Origin: Byssochlamys sp. IMV 00236
Lineage: Eukaryota > Ascomycota > Eurotiomycetes > Eurotiales > Thermoascaceae
DNA length: 64,000 nucleotides
NCBI GenBank assembly: GCA_001931875.2
Contig: MSJH02000479.1
Coordinates: forward strand, 113,940-177,939
Reading direction: 5' to 3'
The translations under genes and the position numbers were made by a program. The notes beneath the pieces were generated by a model that worked only from the letters and a program-made list of their open reading frames with translations, made no database searches and was not told the origin of the DNA. Shown one piece after another: positions 47,332 through 59,394 of this stretch (position 1 is the first letter of the stretch; the number at the start of each line of letters is the position of its first letter).

Positions 47332-48038
47332 ATGTACGTGTGAAATATATTTGGAGTGTTGCTTCGTTCTGAATGTGGCCGAGACTGACACTATCGCCAG
47401 GCTTATTCCCAAGGCCGACCGCAAGGCGATCCACGAGTACCTCTTCCGCGGTATGTGAACACTTAGACGGCGCGTCTTTTTCGGATTGAACTATCTGTCT
47501 GAATACCTTTTATGGACATCGCTGACATTGGTTCAATAGAGGGTGTGCTCGTGGCCAAGAAGGACTTCAACCTTCCCAAGCATGGCGACATTGACACCAA
47601 GAACCTCTACGTAAGGCTACCCGATGCAGCGTTTGCGCGCCCTCAACTCATCGAACAATTCGATCTAACATACATGGAAATCAATAGGTGATCAAGGCCT
47701 GCCAGTCTCTCACCTCCCGCGGTTACCTCAAGACCCGCTTCTCGTGGCAGTACTACTACTACACCCTCACCCCCGAGGGTCTCGACTACCTCCGCGAATG
47801 GCTTCACCTGCCCGCTGAGATCGTCCCTGCCACCCACATCAAGCAGCAGCGTTCTCACGCTCCCCCTCGTGGTATGCTCGGTGGTGAGGAGCGCGAGCGC
47901 CGCCCTGGTGGCCGTGGTGGTCCCCGTGAGGGTGGCTACCGCCGCCGTGAGGAGGGCAAGGAGGGTAGTGCCCCTGGCGAGTTCGCTCCTTCTTTCCGTG
48001 GCGGATTCGGCCGTGGCCGTCCCGCTCCTCCTTCGTAA
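47332..48038 (+). CDS. RPS10: 40S ribosomal protein S10 (eS10)
   Basis: Component of the 40S ribosomal head. Exons: 47332-47333, 47401-47450, 47540-47610, 47688-48038, giving 157 aa. The initiator ATG is split: AT at 47332-47333, then a 67-nt intron (GTACGT donor, CTGAC branch point, GCCAG acceptor), then the G. The protein reads [17 protein letters not shown], then [38 protein letters not shown] and [19 protein letters not shown], matching S10 throughout. Two further introns (89 and 77 nt) also have good consensus ends. The C-terminal ~50 residues are Arg/Gly/Pro-rich. The unspliced reading has no ATG, so automatic prediction will miss the true start. Convergent with the M20 amidohydrolase gene. 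Confidence 0.95.
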
Positions 48039-48374
48039 GCGGTTCTTGTTTGATCGTCTTGCGATGGCCTTAAATGATGTCGGTACGTGTGTTGGGACAT
48101 TTCGGATGTAGTTGCATCTGGTCCCTTGACCTCACCGTGCGCATCAAAGAGGAATAAAAAAGAAAAAATAATATGGGGAATGAAATTTTATGATAGCCAT
48201 TTATCATGTTACGAGGTAGCTAGATCAATGGCAGGATATTCATCACTCAATTGTGCTTCCTCAAGAGTAGACTAGGCTCCCCATCTTTCAACTAACCTCA
48301 ATGAAGCTTTTATGGATATGGACGGTCAGAACTATGTACAGAATTCCTCGGTGTTGGCTCGGGAATCTTCCCTT
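48039..48374. other. Convergent intergenic, RPS10 / carbamoylase
   Basis: A 336-bp spacer with both 3' UTRs. Nothing else seen. Confidence 0.6.
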
Positions 48375-50085
48375 CTATGACTGGAATCTCTTGCGGTCAT
48401 ATCTCACCACAGCCTGTAGAATAACTGAAGCGCCAGTGGCGCAGTCATCCGCGGAGCAAAACTCCTCTGGGTGATGGCTCAGGCCGTCCTTGCAAGGAAC
48501 AAAGACCATGCTGGTTGGGACTCTCTTCGAGGTGAAGACACTATCATGACCAGCACCGCTCATAATTGTGCGAACAAGTGACTTGGAGTCAGCCACGCCA
48601 GCATCAGCGACGACAGCCTCTGCCGACTCTTGGACACATGCGATACAGTCGTCGTGGAACTTGACTGCTGGAGAGTCGAAGTCAAGCGTCCACTCCACGC
48701 GGCACGGCTTTCCGATCCCTTTGCCTTCCTCTGCCGCAATAGCATCAAACTCCTTCTTCAGCTCAGCTTCCACAGTCGCGACGAGCTCCGTCTCCGGCCC
48801 TCGCACATCCAGTGAGAAGTTTACTAGCCCGGGAACAGTATTTACACTGCCCGGCTTCACCTCTATGATACCAACACTGGCCAGACAACCATGACTATCG
48901 GCGATTTCCCTGGCACGCACCATCATACGGGAAAAGGCGTAAAGTGCGTCCGCGCGGTGTTGGAATGCCGTCGTTCCTGTGTGTGTATCCCGTCCGATGA
49001 CTTTGAGACGATACCAGCGGTAGGCCTGTACCGCCGTCACGACACCAACGCGCTGGCCGGCAGACACGAGGTGTGGACCCTGCTCAATGTGCAGTTCAAA
49101 GTGCGCGGCCATAGGGGTTTCTTTATATGAGCACGGTACCGTTCCCAGATAATTGATCTTTTCCAGGGCAGATTTCATAGTCTCGGGAGCTGAAGCTGCC
49201 GTAGGTAGAGAAGCAACCGTTGGAACTTCCTTGAGTGCATGCGCCTGGTCAAGAGGTATAAAGCCAGCCCAGACACCTGAACATATCATACTAACGGGGA
49301 ATCGAGCACCTTCTTCGCTATGAGCTAGTTAGCGAGCTGTGCGTTAGCATCACGCGGACAGAACAATGCTCTTACTTCGTCCAATTGACAACTCCCACAC
49401 CCCCTTCAGTTTCCAGTCCCATCTCCTCCATGACCTTCAACGTTTCAATGCCTGCTAACACCCCGAGGATACCATCGTATCTACCACCAGTGGGTTGCGT
49501 GTCGAGATGGCTTCCGATGAATGTAGCGGGCACATCCTTTCTCTTTCCTGGTCGAACAGCGAAGATGTTGCCCATCTCGTCGATGGTGATGTTACAACCA
49601 AGTGCCTTGGTCGTCTCGATGAACCAATCGCGAACTTTCTTGTCATCCTGAGATAAGGCAAGACGTTGCATTCCAGTGTCCGTTGGACCGCTGCGTTAGA
49701 GTTAGCGATGTTGACCTTGCTTCGCTCAGATCCAGTCTCCGGAAACCATTAGAATGGCCAGTTACATGAATTGGACAACCAATACTTGTATATATACTCA
49801 GATAATATCTTGTTAATAAGAAATTGTCACTTACTCTCCCCATCTTATACCTGAGCCCCATTGGCAGCTATGGTGCAGGTCCTTCGCCAATCGCTCTTTA
49901 TTGGCCCTCAACGCCGACACTTGGGCTTCCGACAATTCAGTAGTCAACATAGCGAGCCGCAAAGACGAAGAGAACAGTCTAATTCGAGGAAGCGGAACCT
50001 GTATCTGGGGTTGAAGGGCAGATCTTCTAATTGACAAGCTGCAACTTGAAAGCAGCGTAGAGCGTCCGAACGCAAAGGGCACCAT
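48375..50085 (-). CDS. M20-family N-carbamoyl amino acid hydrolase / beta-ureidopropionase
   Basis: Dinuclear-metal amidohydrolase that removes a carbamoyl group (from N-carbamoyl-beta-alanine, N-carbamoyl-L-amino acids or allantoate). Exons: 49835-50085, 49376-49690, 48375-49317, giving 502 aa. The first junction gives SGIRWGD-GPTDTGMQRL, the second VNWT-NEEGARFPV. Metal-binding and catalytic motifs: FIGSHLDTQPTGGRYDG, NEEGARF, HFELHIEQGPHL, RDTHTGTTAFQHRAD, MSGAGHDSVF. Fungal beta-alanine synthase (Pyd3) belongs to this group, so pyrimidine catabolism is a reasonable role. The first ~45 residues (VPFAFGRSTLLSSCSLSIRR and an Arg/Ser/Leu-rich stretch) look like a mitochondrial presequence. 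A second in-frame ATG at 49950 would give a form without it. Substrate is an inference. Confidence 0.88.
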
Positions 50086-50440
50086 ATCGATCACGAGGGG
50101 GGAAGTTAAATGAGCTGTATCTCTCCCTTCTTATATACCGGTAGTGAACAGCAAATCAACTTTGCGGGGGCCTCCGTTGCCCAGCGCACGAAGATGATAA
50201 GATATGCATCGCCAGGACAGGAACGGACGTTCTGCTTATCGAAACCCCTCATCCGTTCCCCTCATCTTGTTGGCCGATACATACAAGCTCGTAACATTGG
50301 ACGGCCGTCTCGATAAGTAGGTTAGCCGATACTGGCGATAACGGCCAGTAACCTTAGTACAGTACTTGACGGGCATACAGCTCGGCGAGGGTAGAAAAAA
50401 GCTCAGCAAGGGTAGAGAAGTTTTTCTGAAGAAAGTCTTA
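50086..50440. other. Promoter region and transition into the AT-rich block
   Basis: Normal-composition sequence with the carbamoylase promoter up to about 50,380. Two near-identical 16-bp units (50380-50395 and 50401-50416; GCTCGGCGAGGGTAGA and GCTCAGCAAGGGTAGA) sit in direct orientation 21 bp apart. They differ by two G-to-A changes. Directly to the right the sequence becomes extremely AT-rich. Confidence 0.7.
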
Positions 50441-51736
50441 GTATTTTTTTCTATCCTTGATTAGCTCTCGCTTAATAGCGCACAGACTATATATATTAGG
50501 ATATAGATCTATATATCTATACTATAATTAGGTAAATAGAATTAAAATAGAATTAAAATATAAAAAGCTCTATATTAAATATATGCTAATATTAATTTTT
50601 TTATCTTTATTTTTTTTAATATCTATTTCTTTTTTATAGTAAAACTCTCTATATAGCTAAATTTTATATAGACTAGAATAAATTTGCAGGTAGAATAAGG
50701 TAATATTATATAAGGTTTATATCTTATATATGCTGAATAAAAGTTAAATAGTATTCTCTAAGGCAGACTATAATAATAATTAAATTAATAAGGTAAATAA
50801 CTTATTTATATTCAGATTTTATTATAGTATATTTAATAAATATATAGGCTTAGTATATGCTAATATAAAATAGGTTTAATCTCTTATATAAATAATAACT
50901 AGGTTTCTCCTTACTAATAATAGGCTAAGATTAAAAAAGAGATAAATAAAGATAAGTAAAGTATATTAAATGTTTAATATATATATAATATATATTAATA
51001 TTATATAATTCTAGTAATTAGCATAGCTAATAATATAAATTCTTTAAATTTTACTAAGAAACTATTAACTATTAATAGTTATATATAAGTTATTAAATAA
51101 TTTAAGGGGAAATTATATATATATTAAACTAATATAGCTATAATATTATAGTTAATAATATTAAAATATATAATATATTTATATATAATTAACCTATATT
51201 ATATTATTATATCTATTAATAGTATCTAGGAGCTAGTATATTTATCTTAATATATATTTTATATATATTTATAATATATAGTTAAAAACCTGATATAGAA
51301 AAATATAACCTAGAAAAAGGAAATAGCTAAATATAAGTTTATCCCTATATATATTATATATATAAATATTGACTATCTTTTTAGCGCCCTAAAAAAATAG
51401 ATTTTTATTAGTAGTTAATTATAAGCTATTATAGGAGTAAGAAGGTTATATTCTTAAGTTCTACGGCTAAGATATAATATATACCCGGTTCCCGGCAGAA
51501 TAAAGGCGGTATAGCCTATTATACTGTATCTGCACCTTTTATCTATAATATATACCCCCAGTTAAAAAAATAAAGCAGTATCTATACTGCAGCTCCTTAT
51601 TATATATAATCTTAGTTTAAAATATAGTAATTTAAAAATATATCTTTATAGCCTCTACTCTTATTACTAATTCTTATATTCTTTAATAAGCTTTTTAGCG
51701 TCTTTAAGGTTAGCAATATTATATTATATATTATAT

Positions 51737-51884
51737 TTATTATAGAGAAGACCCGCGGTTTTACCGCCTTTAGGCTTACCGCTATTATTCTGCTAGTTAT
51801 ATTATATATATTAGCTACCCCCGCTTCTACAGGACTTAGAAGAATTTAACCTTTTTATACTCTTACTTTAATACGGCTAATAAT
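51737..51884 (+). repeat. Direct repeat copy A, probable 5' LTR part
   Basis: Pairs with 59246-59394 at an offset of 7,510 bp and aligns over about 148 bp without indels. All roughly 22 differences are C/T or G/A transitions. Its position before the gypsy coding relic and the partner after it fits an LTR pair. The true LTR may be longer than the segment still recognisable. Confidence 0.75.
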
Positions 51885-54800
51885 TTAGTAGTATATTCTC
51901 TTTCTAGAAGAACTAGAACTAAAACTATTTTTTTACTTAAGCCTAGGTATTATTGCGAGCACTACTTATATTCTTATATTATTTTACTCGCTTAAGTCCT
52001 AAGTTTTAATAGTTATAATAATATGCTATAGTTTAATAATATACTATATTAAATTAGAATTAGAATATAGTAATAATTTATTTACTCTCTCTCCTAAACT
52101 CCCTTATTTTAACTATATTTTAGTTTACTGTCTTTAGGCAGGATAATAGATTATTAAGCTATAAAGATTAATTTCTCTAGAATATTCTATTACTTATTAA
52201 TTTTATTATTACCTTTTATCTTATTTTAAGAGTATTATTAATATTAGCTATTTTTACTATAAATATAATATCTCTAAAAAGAGGACTACTAAAAATAAGC
52301 TCTTTTTTTTACTTTATAAAATAAATAATTAATTAGTTAATTTTTAATTAAATAATAAGTACTTTCTATAAGGCAGTAAGAGATTTATTAAGTAATCTTA
52401 TCTTCTTATCCTAGTAAAAAGAATATATTAATATACTTAGATATAAAAGTATAGTTAAGCCTTTAAATCTATTAGAGTACGCGTATTTAAGAGCGTTATT
52501 ATTATATATAGATAGTTAAGCATTATTTTCTCTTATTAAATACCCCTTTTCCCCTATTAAAAACTTACCCTCCCCTATTAAATAGCTCTCTCCCTTTTAA
52601 TAAAGGCGTTCTTTTTTAAAAGAGAGCTATTCTTTATCTATAGAATATCTATTAGAACTATTTTTTCTTTTATTAAAGCTATCTAAGTTTCCTTTTAAGC
52701 TATTAGAACTACTGCTTTTAAATACTTATAAGTCTTTATTTTTTACCCCTAGATGCCTATCTTTAGGCAGAAATCTAAAGTAAAAAAATATAATATAGCC
52801 TAAATCTAATGCTATAGTATTAAATACTAGGCCCTTAAATAATATTCCAGATATTAACTTATTATTAGTATAAATATTTAAGAAGATAAGAGAGTTATCC
52901 TAATAAAATTAAGGTATTTTATAGTAATTAAATAAATATCCTATATTAAATAAGGGTATAGAATATATAAGATAATTAGAATAAGGGCAGAATATTAACT
53001 ATAATAGATCTTATAATAATATAAGACCTTAAGATACTATAAAATAACTAGAATAAGGATAAAAATAATATATTAATCTTAATAATATATAAGATATTGC
53101 TATAATACTGTTTATAATAATATTTATATTATATATAAATAGCTCTTAGAAGCAAGAAGAATTAAGTTTTTTTTAGCTAGATTTTAAAGACTATAAATAT
53201 ATTAGAATAAGACTTATTATTATTATCAGTAGTTAAATATATTATAGAGATATTTATCTTTTTATTAAATATATTTAAGATCTTATCTTTATAAAGAGAG
53301 AAGAATAAGTAAGGCCCTAAATTTATACCTTATTTAAGGGCTAAGCACTCTAATAATATAGCGCAGAATTATCTGATTTTAAGTATAATAATTTAAGAGA
53401 ATGTTTAGTTAATAATATATAGATTCTATTATTTTTATAATATTTTAAAATAAGCGCTGCTGTAATAATTTAAGAACTTAAGAAATTTAATTATTTAATA
53501 GATAATATTAAGAATAGGGTAATATTATAGGCTTTTATCTAAATAATTATTTAACTCTATAAGGCTATAAGTATTTTAAGCTTATATAACTAGCTATTCT
53601 TAGCTTAGAATAAGTTCTTATTAAGTCTATACTGTAATATTATTTATTTAAAAGAATATATAATATTAGTATAATTTATTAACTCTATTAATAATATTTT
53701 TATAATTTAGTAAAACTAGGCTAATCTTAAGAAAAGTTACTAAAGCTAAATATTATAATATTAAATACTGCAGTACTATTATTAGTAATAAAATTACTCT
53801 TATTATATAATATAATATAGAAATAAAGAGTAGCAGTAAAATTACCCCTATTATAGTATTTTTAGATAATAGATTCTTCTCTAAAGATAATTCCCTAATA
53901 ATTTTAAATTAGCTAATAATATATAATAGGAACTAAATAGATATTAAGATAGATATAGATAAGAAAATTATTTCTTAATTCTCTTAAGATAGCCCTTTAC
54001 CTTATTATAATAGCTAGTTATATTAAAACCTCTAAACTAAGAGCGTCTATAATATATATTTAATGCATTTATTAAAAAACTATTTAGAGATATTATAGAG
54101 GAGAAACTAGATATAATAAATAATACCTTACTTAATAATAATCTATATACTAATAGATTCTATTATAGTATATATTTTGCGCAATATAAAGAAAATATTA
54201 AAGATAGCTAATATTTTGCTAATAATATAGACTATAGATATAATAATATTAGCTACTTTACCTATTATAGTATTATAAAAATATAGACTTATATTTACTA
54301 TATTTATAATAGTTTATTTATATTAGTTAATACCTTATATTAATATTTAAAAGAGATAAATTTTAAATATTATAATCTTATTATAACTATAAGAAAAATC
54401 TTATACCTACTATTTAAGATATCAAAACATATTTTTACTATAATAAAACAGGGGTTAGCTAGAAGATCTTTAGAAGTAGATAATAAGAATACTAAAACTT
54501 AGCTTATTAAAAGCATAATAGGTTAAAATAAGAATATAATAATTTAAGAAGTTAACCTTAAGGGGATTATAATCTAAGATACTAGACTTATATTAAGCTA
54601 AATTATAGACTAATCTGCTTTAGCAGTAGGCTAGACTAGCTTTAAAATAAATACTACCTTAAGCATAATAGTATCTATAGCTAGACTAACAGAATATATA
54701 TTGCCTAAGATAATGCTTAGCTCTAAAGATAGAATAGAGCCTAGGGATATAAAGATAATTTTAAGCTCTAAGAATAATTATAATAAAACTGTAATAGTAC

Positions 54801-57780
54801 TATTAATACTATCTATATTATTTATAAAAATACTATAACTAATTTAGTTAACAGCGGCTCTTTAACTATAAAGATCTAGATATTTTTTTTAGGGATAGCA
54901 TTATATTAGAGCTAATACCTATATTATTAGGTTTAAACTAAGTATAATCTGCCTTAATAGTAAATACTTAATAATAATAATTATTAATAGATACTTTTTA
55001 CAGCAGTATATACTGCATATATTACTTTAAAATACTACTAAAATTATAGTATAGAGTATTAGAGGTATTATTTTTTATTTAATATAATTTATCTAATTTT
55101 TAATAGAGCTTTTTATAAAAGTTAGTAGATAATTAGTAAGAGTAAAATTAGATATTAAGATATATCTTATTAATAACCTAAAAGCTAATATATTATTAGG
55201 CAATAATGCCCTTAATCTATATAGCTTTATTTTAAATATAAAAATAAGTATAGCTATTATTAAAGCATATAAGAGAGCAGAATTTCTAATTAAAATAATA
55301 GTAAAGCTAGGGTATTATATACTATAACTGTTATATCTAGCTAAGCGAATTATCTTACCCTTAAGGATAAGTATATAACTGCTAGTTTATATTAAAAGCA
55401 TATTTAAAAATAATTAAGATTATTTCTTTAAACTATACTATATATATATTATATTATTTATATATATTATTAATACTAATATATTCTTTATTTAGGCTAG
55501 CAATCTTTTAGATTAATTATAGGCAATTCTTAAAAAAATATATTTAAGCATATTAAATAAAATAACTAATATAGAAGCGCTATTACTTAATTTTACTATA
55601 GCCTTATTTATATAGACTCTATAAACTAGAATTAAATAGAGTAAGCTAGCTCTTAAGATAATTTAATAATTTAAGCTTAAATAATATATACTAAATAGAA
55701 TAACTATATTTAATAAGTTAAATATTACAGATTATCTTTAAAAAATCTTTAATAAATATAATATTTAAGAAGATTATAGTTTTATAAATATCTTAAAGGA
55801 TTAATAAATAAGAATATCTTTTAAAAAAGACTAGAAAGAATATTTATTGCGCTATAGTAAGATTTATTCTCTTAGTCCTAAAAATAAGGAAGTTATTAAT
55901 TAGACTTTTAATAAACTTTATAAATAAGGATAAATATTATAGGCAGAAGGCTATATATCTAGTAAATATTCTATATTTGTTATTTAAAAGATAATTAAGA
56001 AAGACAGTGTTTAAACGTATAAAGGATATATTATAGTTAATATTAGACCGCTAAATTATAAAATAGAACTAGATATTTACCTAATCTTAATTTAAGATAA
56101 TATTCTTATAATAATAGAAGAATATATATATATTTCTGTTTTTAATATAATTTCCTTTTTTTACTAATAATATATCTTTCTATTATATTAACTAAAGCTA
56201 GCTATTATAATATATCGCGGCTAAGAAATCTTTAATATTATAGTAATAAGATTTTATAATACTTCTATTTATATATAATAGCTAATAGATTTTTATTTAA
56301 GAAAGCTTTATAAATTTATCTAAATCTATATTAATAACCTTATTATTGCCTCTTAAATACTGAAATAATATAAGGAGTATTTATATACTATCTTCTCTAT
56401 TTTATAAGATTTAAATATTGCTCTAAATTTAAAAAAATCTTTTATTAAATTTCTATCTATTACTCTTTTAAGCAGATATATTAATATATTTAATATAGTA
56501 ACCTTAGAAGATAAAACTAAAGCAGTTATAGACCTATTATTTCTTATAACTCTTAAAGATTTAAAATATTTCTTTACCTTAATAAGATAATTTTACTAAT
56601 ATATTCTTAGCTATATTATTATTACTAGACTCTTATAAAACTATAAAATATTATTAATAAAAGCAGGACTAATTAAAAGAAAGCTATATTAGAAGTTTAT
56701 AGCTGTAATTTAAGTTAATCTGCTAATAATAAATAAACTTAAATTATTTGCAGAATTAAAGCGGCACTTTTATAATTTTTTTTATTATATTTTTCTCTAA
56801 ATAAAATATTATATATTAATCTTAATGTAGCTAATAGCTTAAAAGCTAATATATTATATTATAGAATAAAAGCTATAGTATATTATATTTATAATAAGGA
56901 TTATATAAATAAATAATACTTATCCTTAATAAATCCTCTAGCTAAGGCTATACCTAATAAATAGAGAGTATAACCTGTCTTATTCTTATTATATTAATTT
57001 AATATAATAGAAACTAGGTATTAGCTAATAGAATTAGAGATTATATATTTTATTTAAATACTTTATAAGATCTGGTATTTAGTAGAAGTATTTAAAGGAC
57101 CTACTATAATATATATAGACTATAAGGCTATACTTACTATTATAAAATAAATATCCCTAAAATCTAGTTCTATAGAAAGAATAAATCTATAACTTATATT
57201 AACTAGCTAATATATTTAATATTTTAATTTAAATATATAGTATAAGCCCAGCAAAATAAATATAGTTCTTAATATATTCTTATACCTGCTGTTTATAATA
57301 GCAGAGCTATATATACCTCTACTTAAGAATATTAGAGACTCTACTATCTTCTATAGCAATAGCAATAATATAGCAATAATATACTAGAATAATATAATAA
57401 TTACTAGGAAAATAAGGATAATAAATAAGAATACTAAGATAATAACCTAAGAGGATAAAATAATTTAGCAGAATATAGGTTAAACAAGTAAAAGTATTAG
57501 ACTAATACTCCCTATTAGTAATAGAGTAGCTAGTAATATAGGGACAGAGACTAAATAGAACTATATTAATAGGTCTAATAACCTAAATAATAATTATACT
57601 TATATATAGAGAAATACTATTAGTACTAGTTCTAATAAAAGAGTAGATTAGGATAAATTTAAATAAATAGTATTATTAGTTAAAGTTAGCAATAATTTTA
57701 AAAAAAAGCTAGTATATAAATATAATAATAATTAAAGATAATTATAAATTATAGATATTATTTAATTAAACAGCAAGATT

Positions 57781-58002
57781 ATGCTTCTTTATAAAATAAG
57801 GGATAAACTCTTATACTTGCTTAATTGCTATAATAATTATATATATCTTTATATTCTTATATCTATAGCGGGAGAAATCTTTTATCTTACTTATAATAAA
57901 GCTAGCTACCTAGAAATTAACAGAATATTTAATAGACTTAATAGCCTTATAATTTATAAGGGAGCTAAGCTCTTATATTATTATATTAAATATTACCTAT
58001 AA
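57781..58002 (+). pseudogene. Surviving 73-codon frame in the integrase relic
   Basis: The only ATG-initiated frame of over 60 codons that I see in the AT-rich block. It reads as the H2C2 integrase zinc-binding region (GEIFYLTYNKASYLEINRIF followed by LIIYKGAKLLYYYIKYY), with most conserved His and Cys replaced. It is a fragment of the element above and not a gene. Confidence 0.8.
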
Positions 58003-59245
58003 TATACTGTTAATAAGACTAGGAGATATAGATTATATAGCTTAATATAGCTAATCTTTATATCTCCTATTCTATTCTATATAATTATAATTAACTTTAT
58101 ACTTAGGCTGCTAATTATAAAAAGATAATAAAAAGATTATAACTATTATATATTTATAATATATAAATTTATTAAGCATATTATATTTATCTAAGGTATT
58201 ATAATATAAATAGTATAATAATAGGGTATTACGCTTCTAGATAGACTTTATCTTGCAGATTAAGGACTACTATATTAGATAATATTTAATAAAGATTAAA
58301 AGTTTCTCTTAAAGCTATAGAAGGTATTATTTATAAAACTAGATATTAAACTGCTTTATTTAATAGCTTACTATCTTTAATTAAATAGCTAAAGTAAATG
58401 TATTAATTAATATATAGAAATAGCCCTTCGCTATCTGCTTATTAATATAAAAAATCCTATAGACTAGCTAATAATATTACCTATTTTTTAAAAAGCTATA
58501 AATTCTATAAAAAGCATAGTAACTAGCTATTCTCCCTATAAACTTATATATAGAATAAGATTACTAATAATAATAGGTCTCCTTTATAATTACCCTAATA
58601 AATAAAGCTTTATATATTAAATAGATATAAAGGAAGCCATTAATATTACTATAATAAATGCGAAATATTTTTATAATAAGAAATATTAGCAAATATATTT
58701 TCTCCTAGGAGATAAGATTCTCTTATAACTATATTATAACTATAGTATCTTATCTATAGCTATTTTAAGATAAAAGCTATTTATATAGTATGCTAGCTTA
58801 TTTATTATTATTAAATAAGTCAGAAAATTAATATATATGCTTAATCTCCTAGTATATTAGAGGGTATATAATATTATCTCTATAGCCTATTTTAAACTTA
58901 TTGCGCATAGCTAAGACCTCTTTAATTAAACCCCTATACTAGCTAAATTAGTTAGTATAAAATAAAATAATATAGTAGAGTATAAGATTAAGATATTAAT
59001 TAATAAATATATATAATATTACCGCAGGCAATATATTACAGAATACCTTATAAGATAGAAGAGTTAAGGATTAGAATTTAATGTTTAGTATAATATTAAT
59101 AACCTAGATAGCGCTAAGAAGTTAATAAAGGAGTATAAGAAATAGTATAGGTTATTAGCAGTTTAAGCAGCAGTTTTAGCAGTAGTTTTAGTTTTTAGAT
59201 TAAGTAATAGCGCAGATACTATTTTTATTTTTATTAGGAGGGTAT

Positions 59246-59394
59246 ATTATTATAAAGAAGACCTATAGTTTTATTACCTTTAAGCTTACTGCTATTATTC
59301 TGCTAGTTATATTATATATATTAATTACCCCTGCTCCCGCGAGACTTAGAAGAATTTAACTTTCTTATACTCTTACTTTAATGCGGCCAATAAT
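59246..59394 (+). repeat. Direct repeat copy B, probable 3' LTR part
   Basis: Partner of 51737-51884. It begins about 100 bp after the chromodomain-like region, as a 3' LTR should. Downstream sequence (from 59,395) does not match that after copy A. Confidence 0.75.

Larger units (their letters stand above)
51737..59394 (+). mobile_element. RIP-degraded Ty3/gypsy chromovirus relic
   Basis: Translating the + strand through stops gives the gypsy order. Reverse transcriptase: VNIRPLNYKIELDIY near 56,010-56,090 and YINNLIIAS at about 56,330-56,350, in the place of the usual YVDD box. RNase H is near 56,900-57,290 (IIYIDYKAILTII, YKPSKINIV). Integrase zinc-binding region is 57,781-58,000, and the core start after TRRYR near 58,020. 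A chromodomain-like stretch lies near 59,000-59,150 (DSAKKLIKEYKK). Direct repeats flank the body. Gag would lie in 51.9-54.5 kb but is not recognisable. Hundreds of stops, so it is inactive. The chromodomain assignment is by pattern. Confidence 0.82.
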
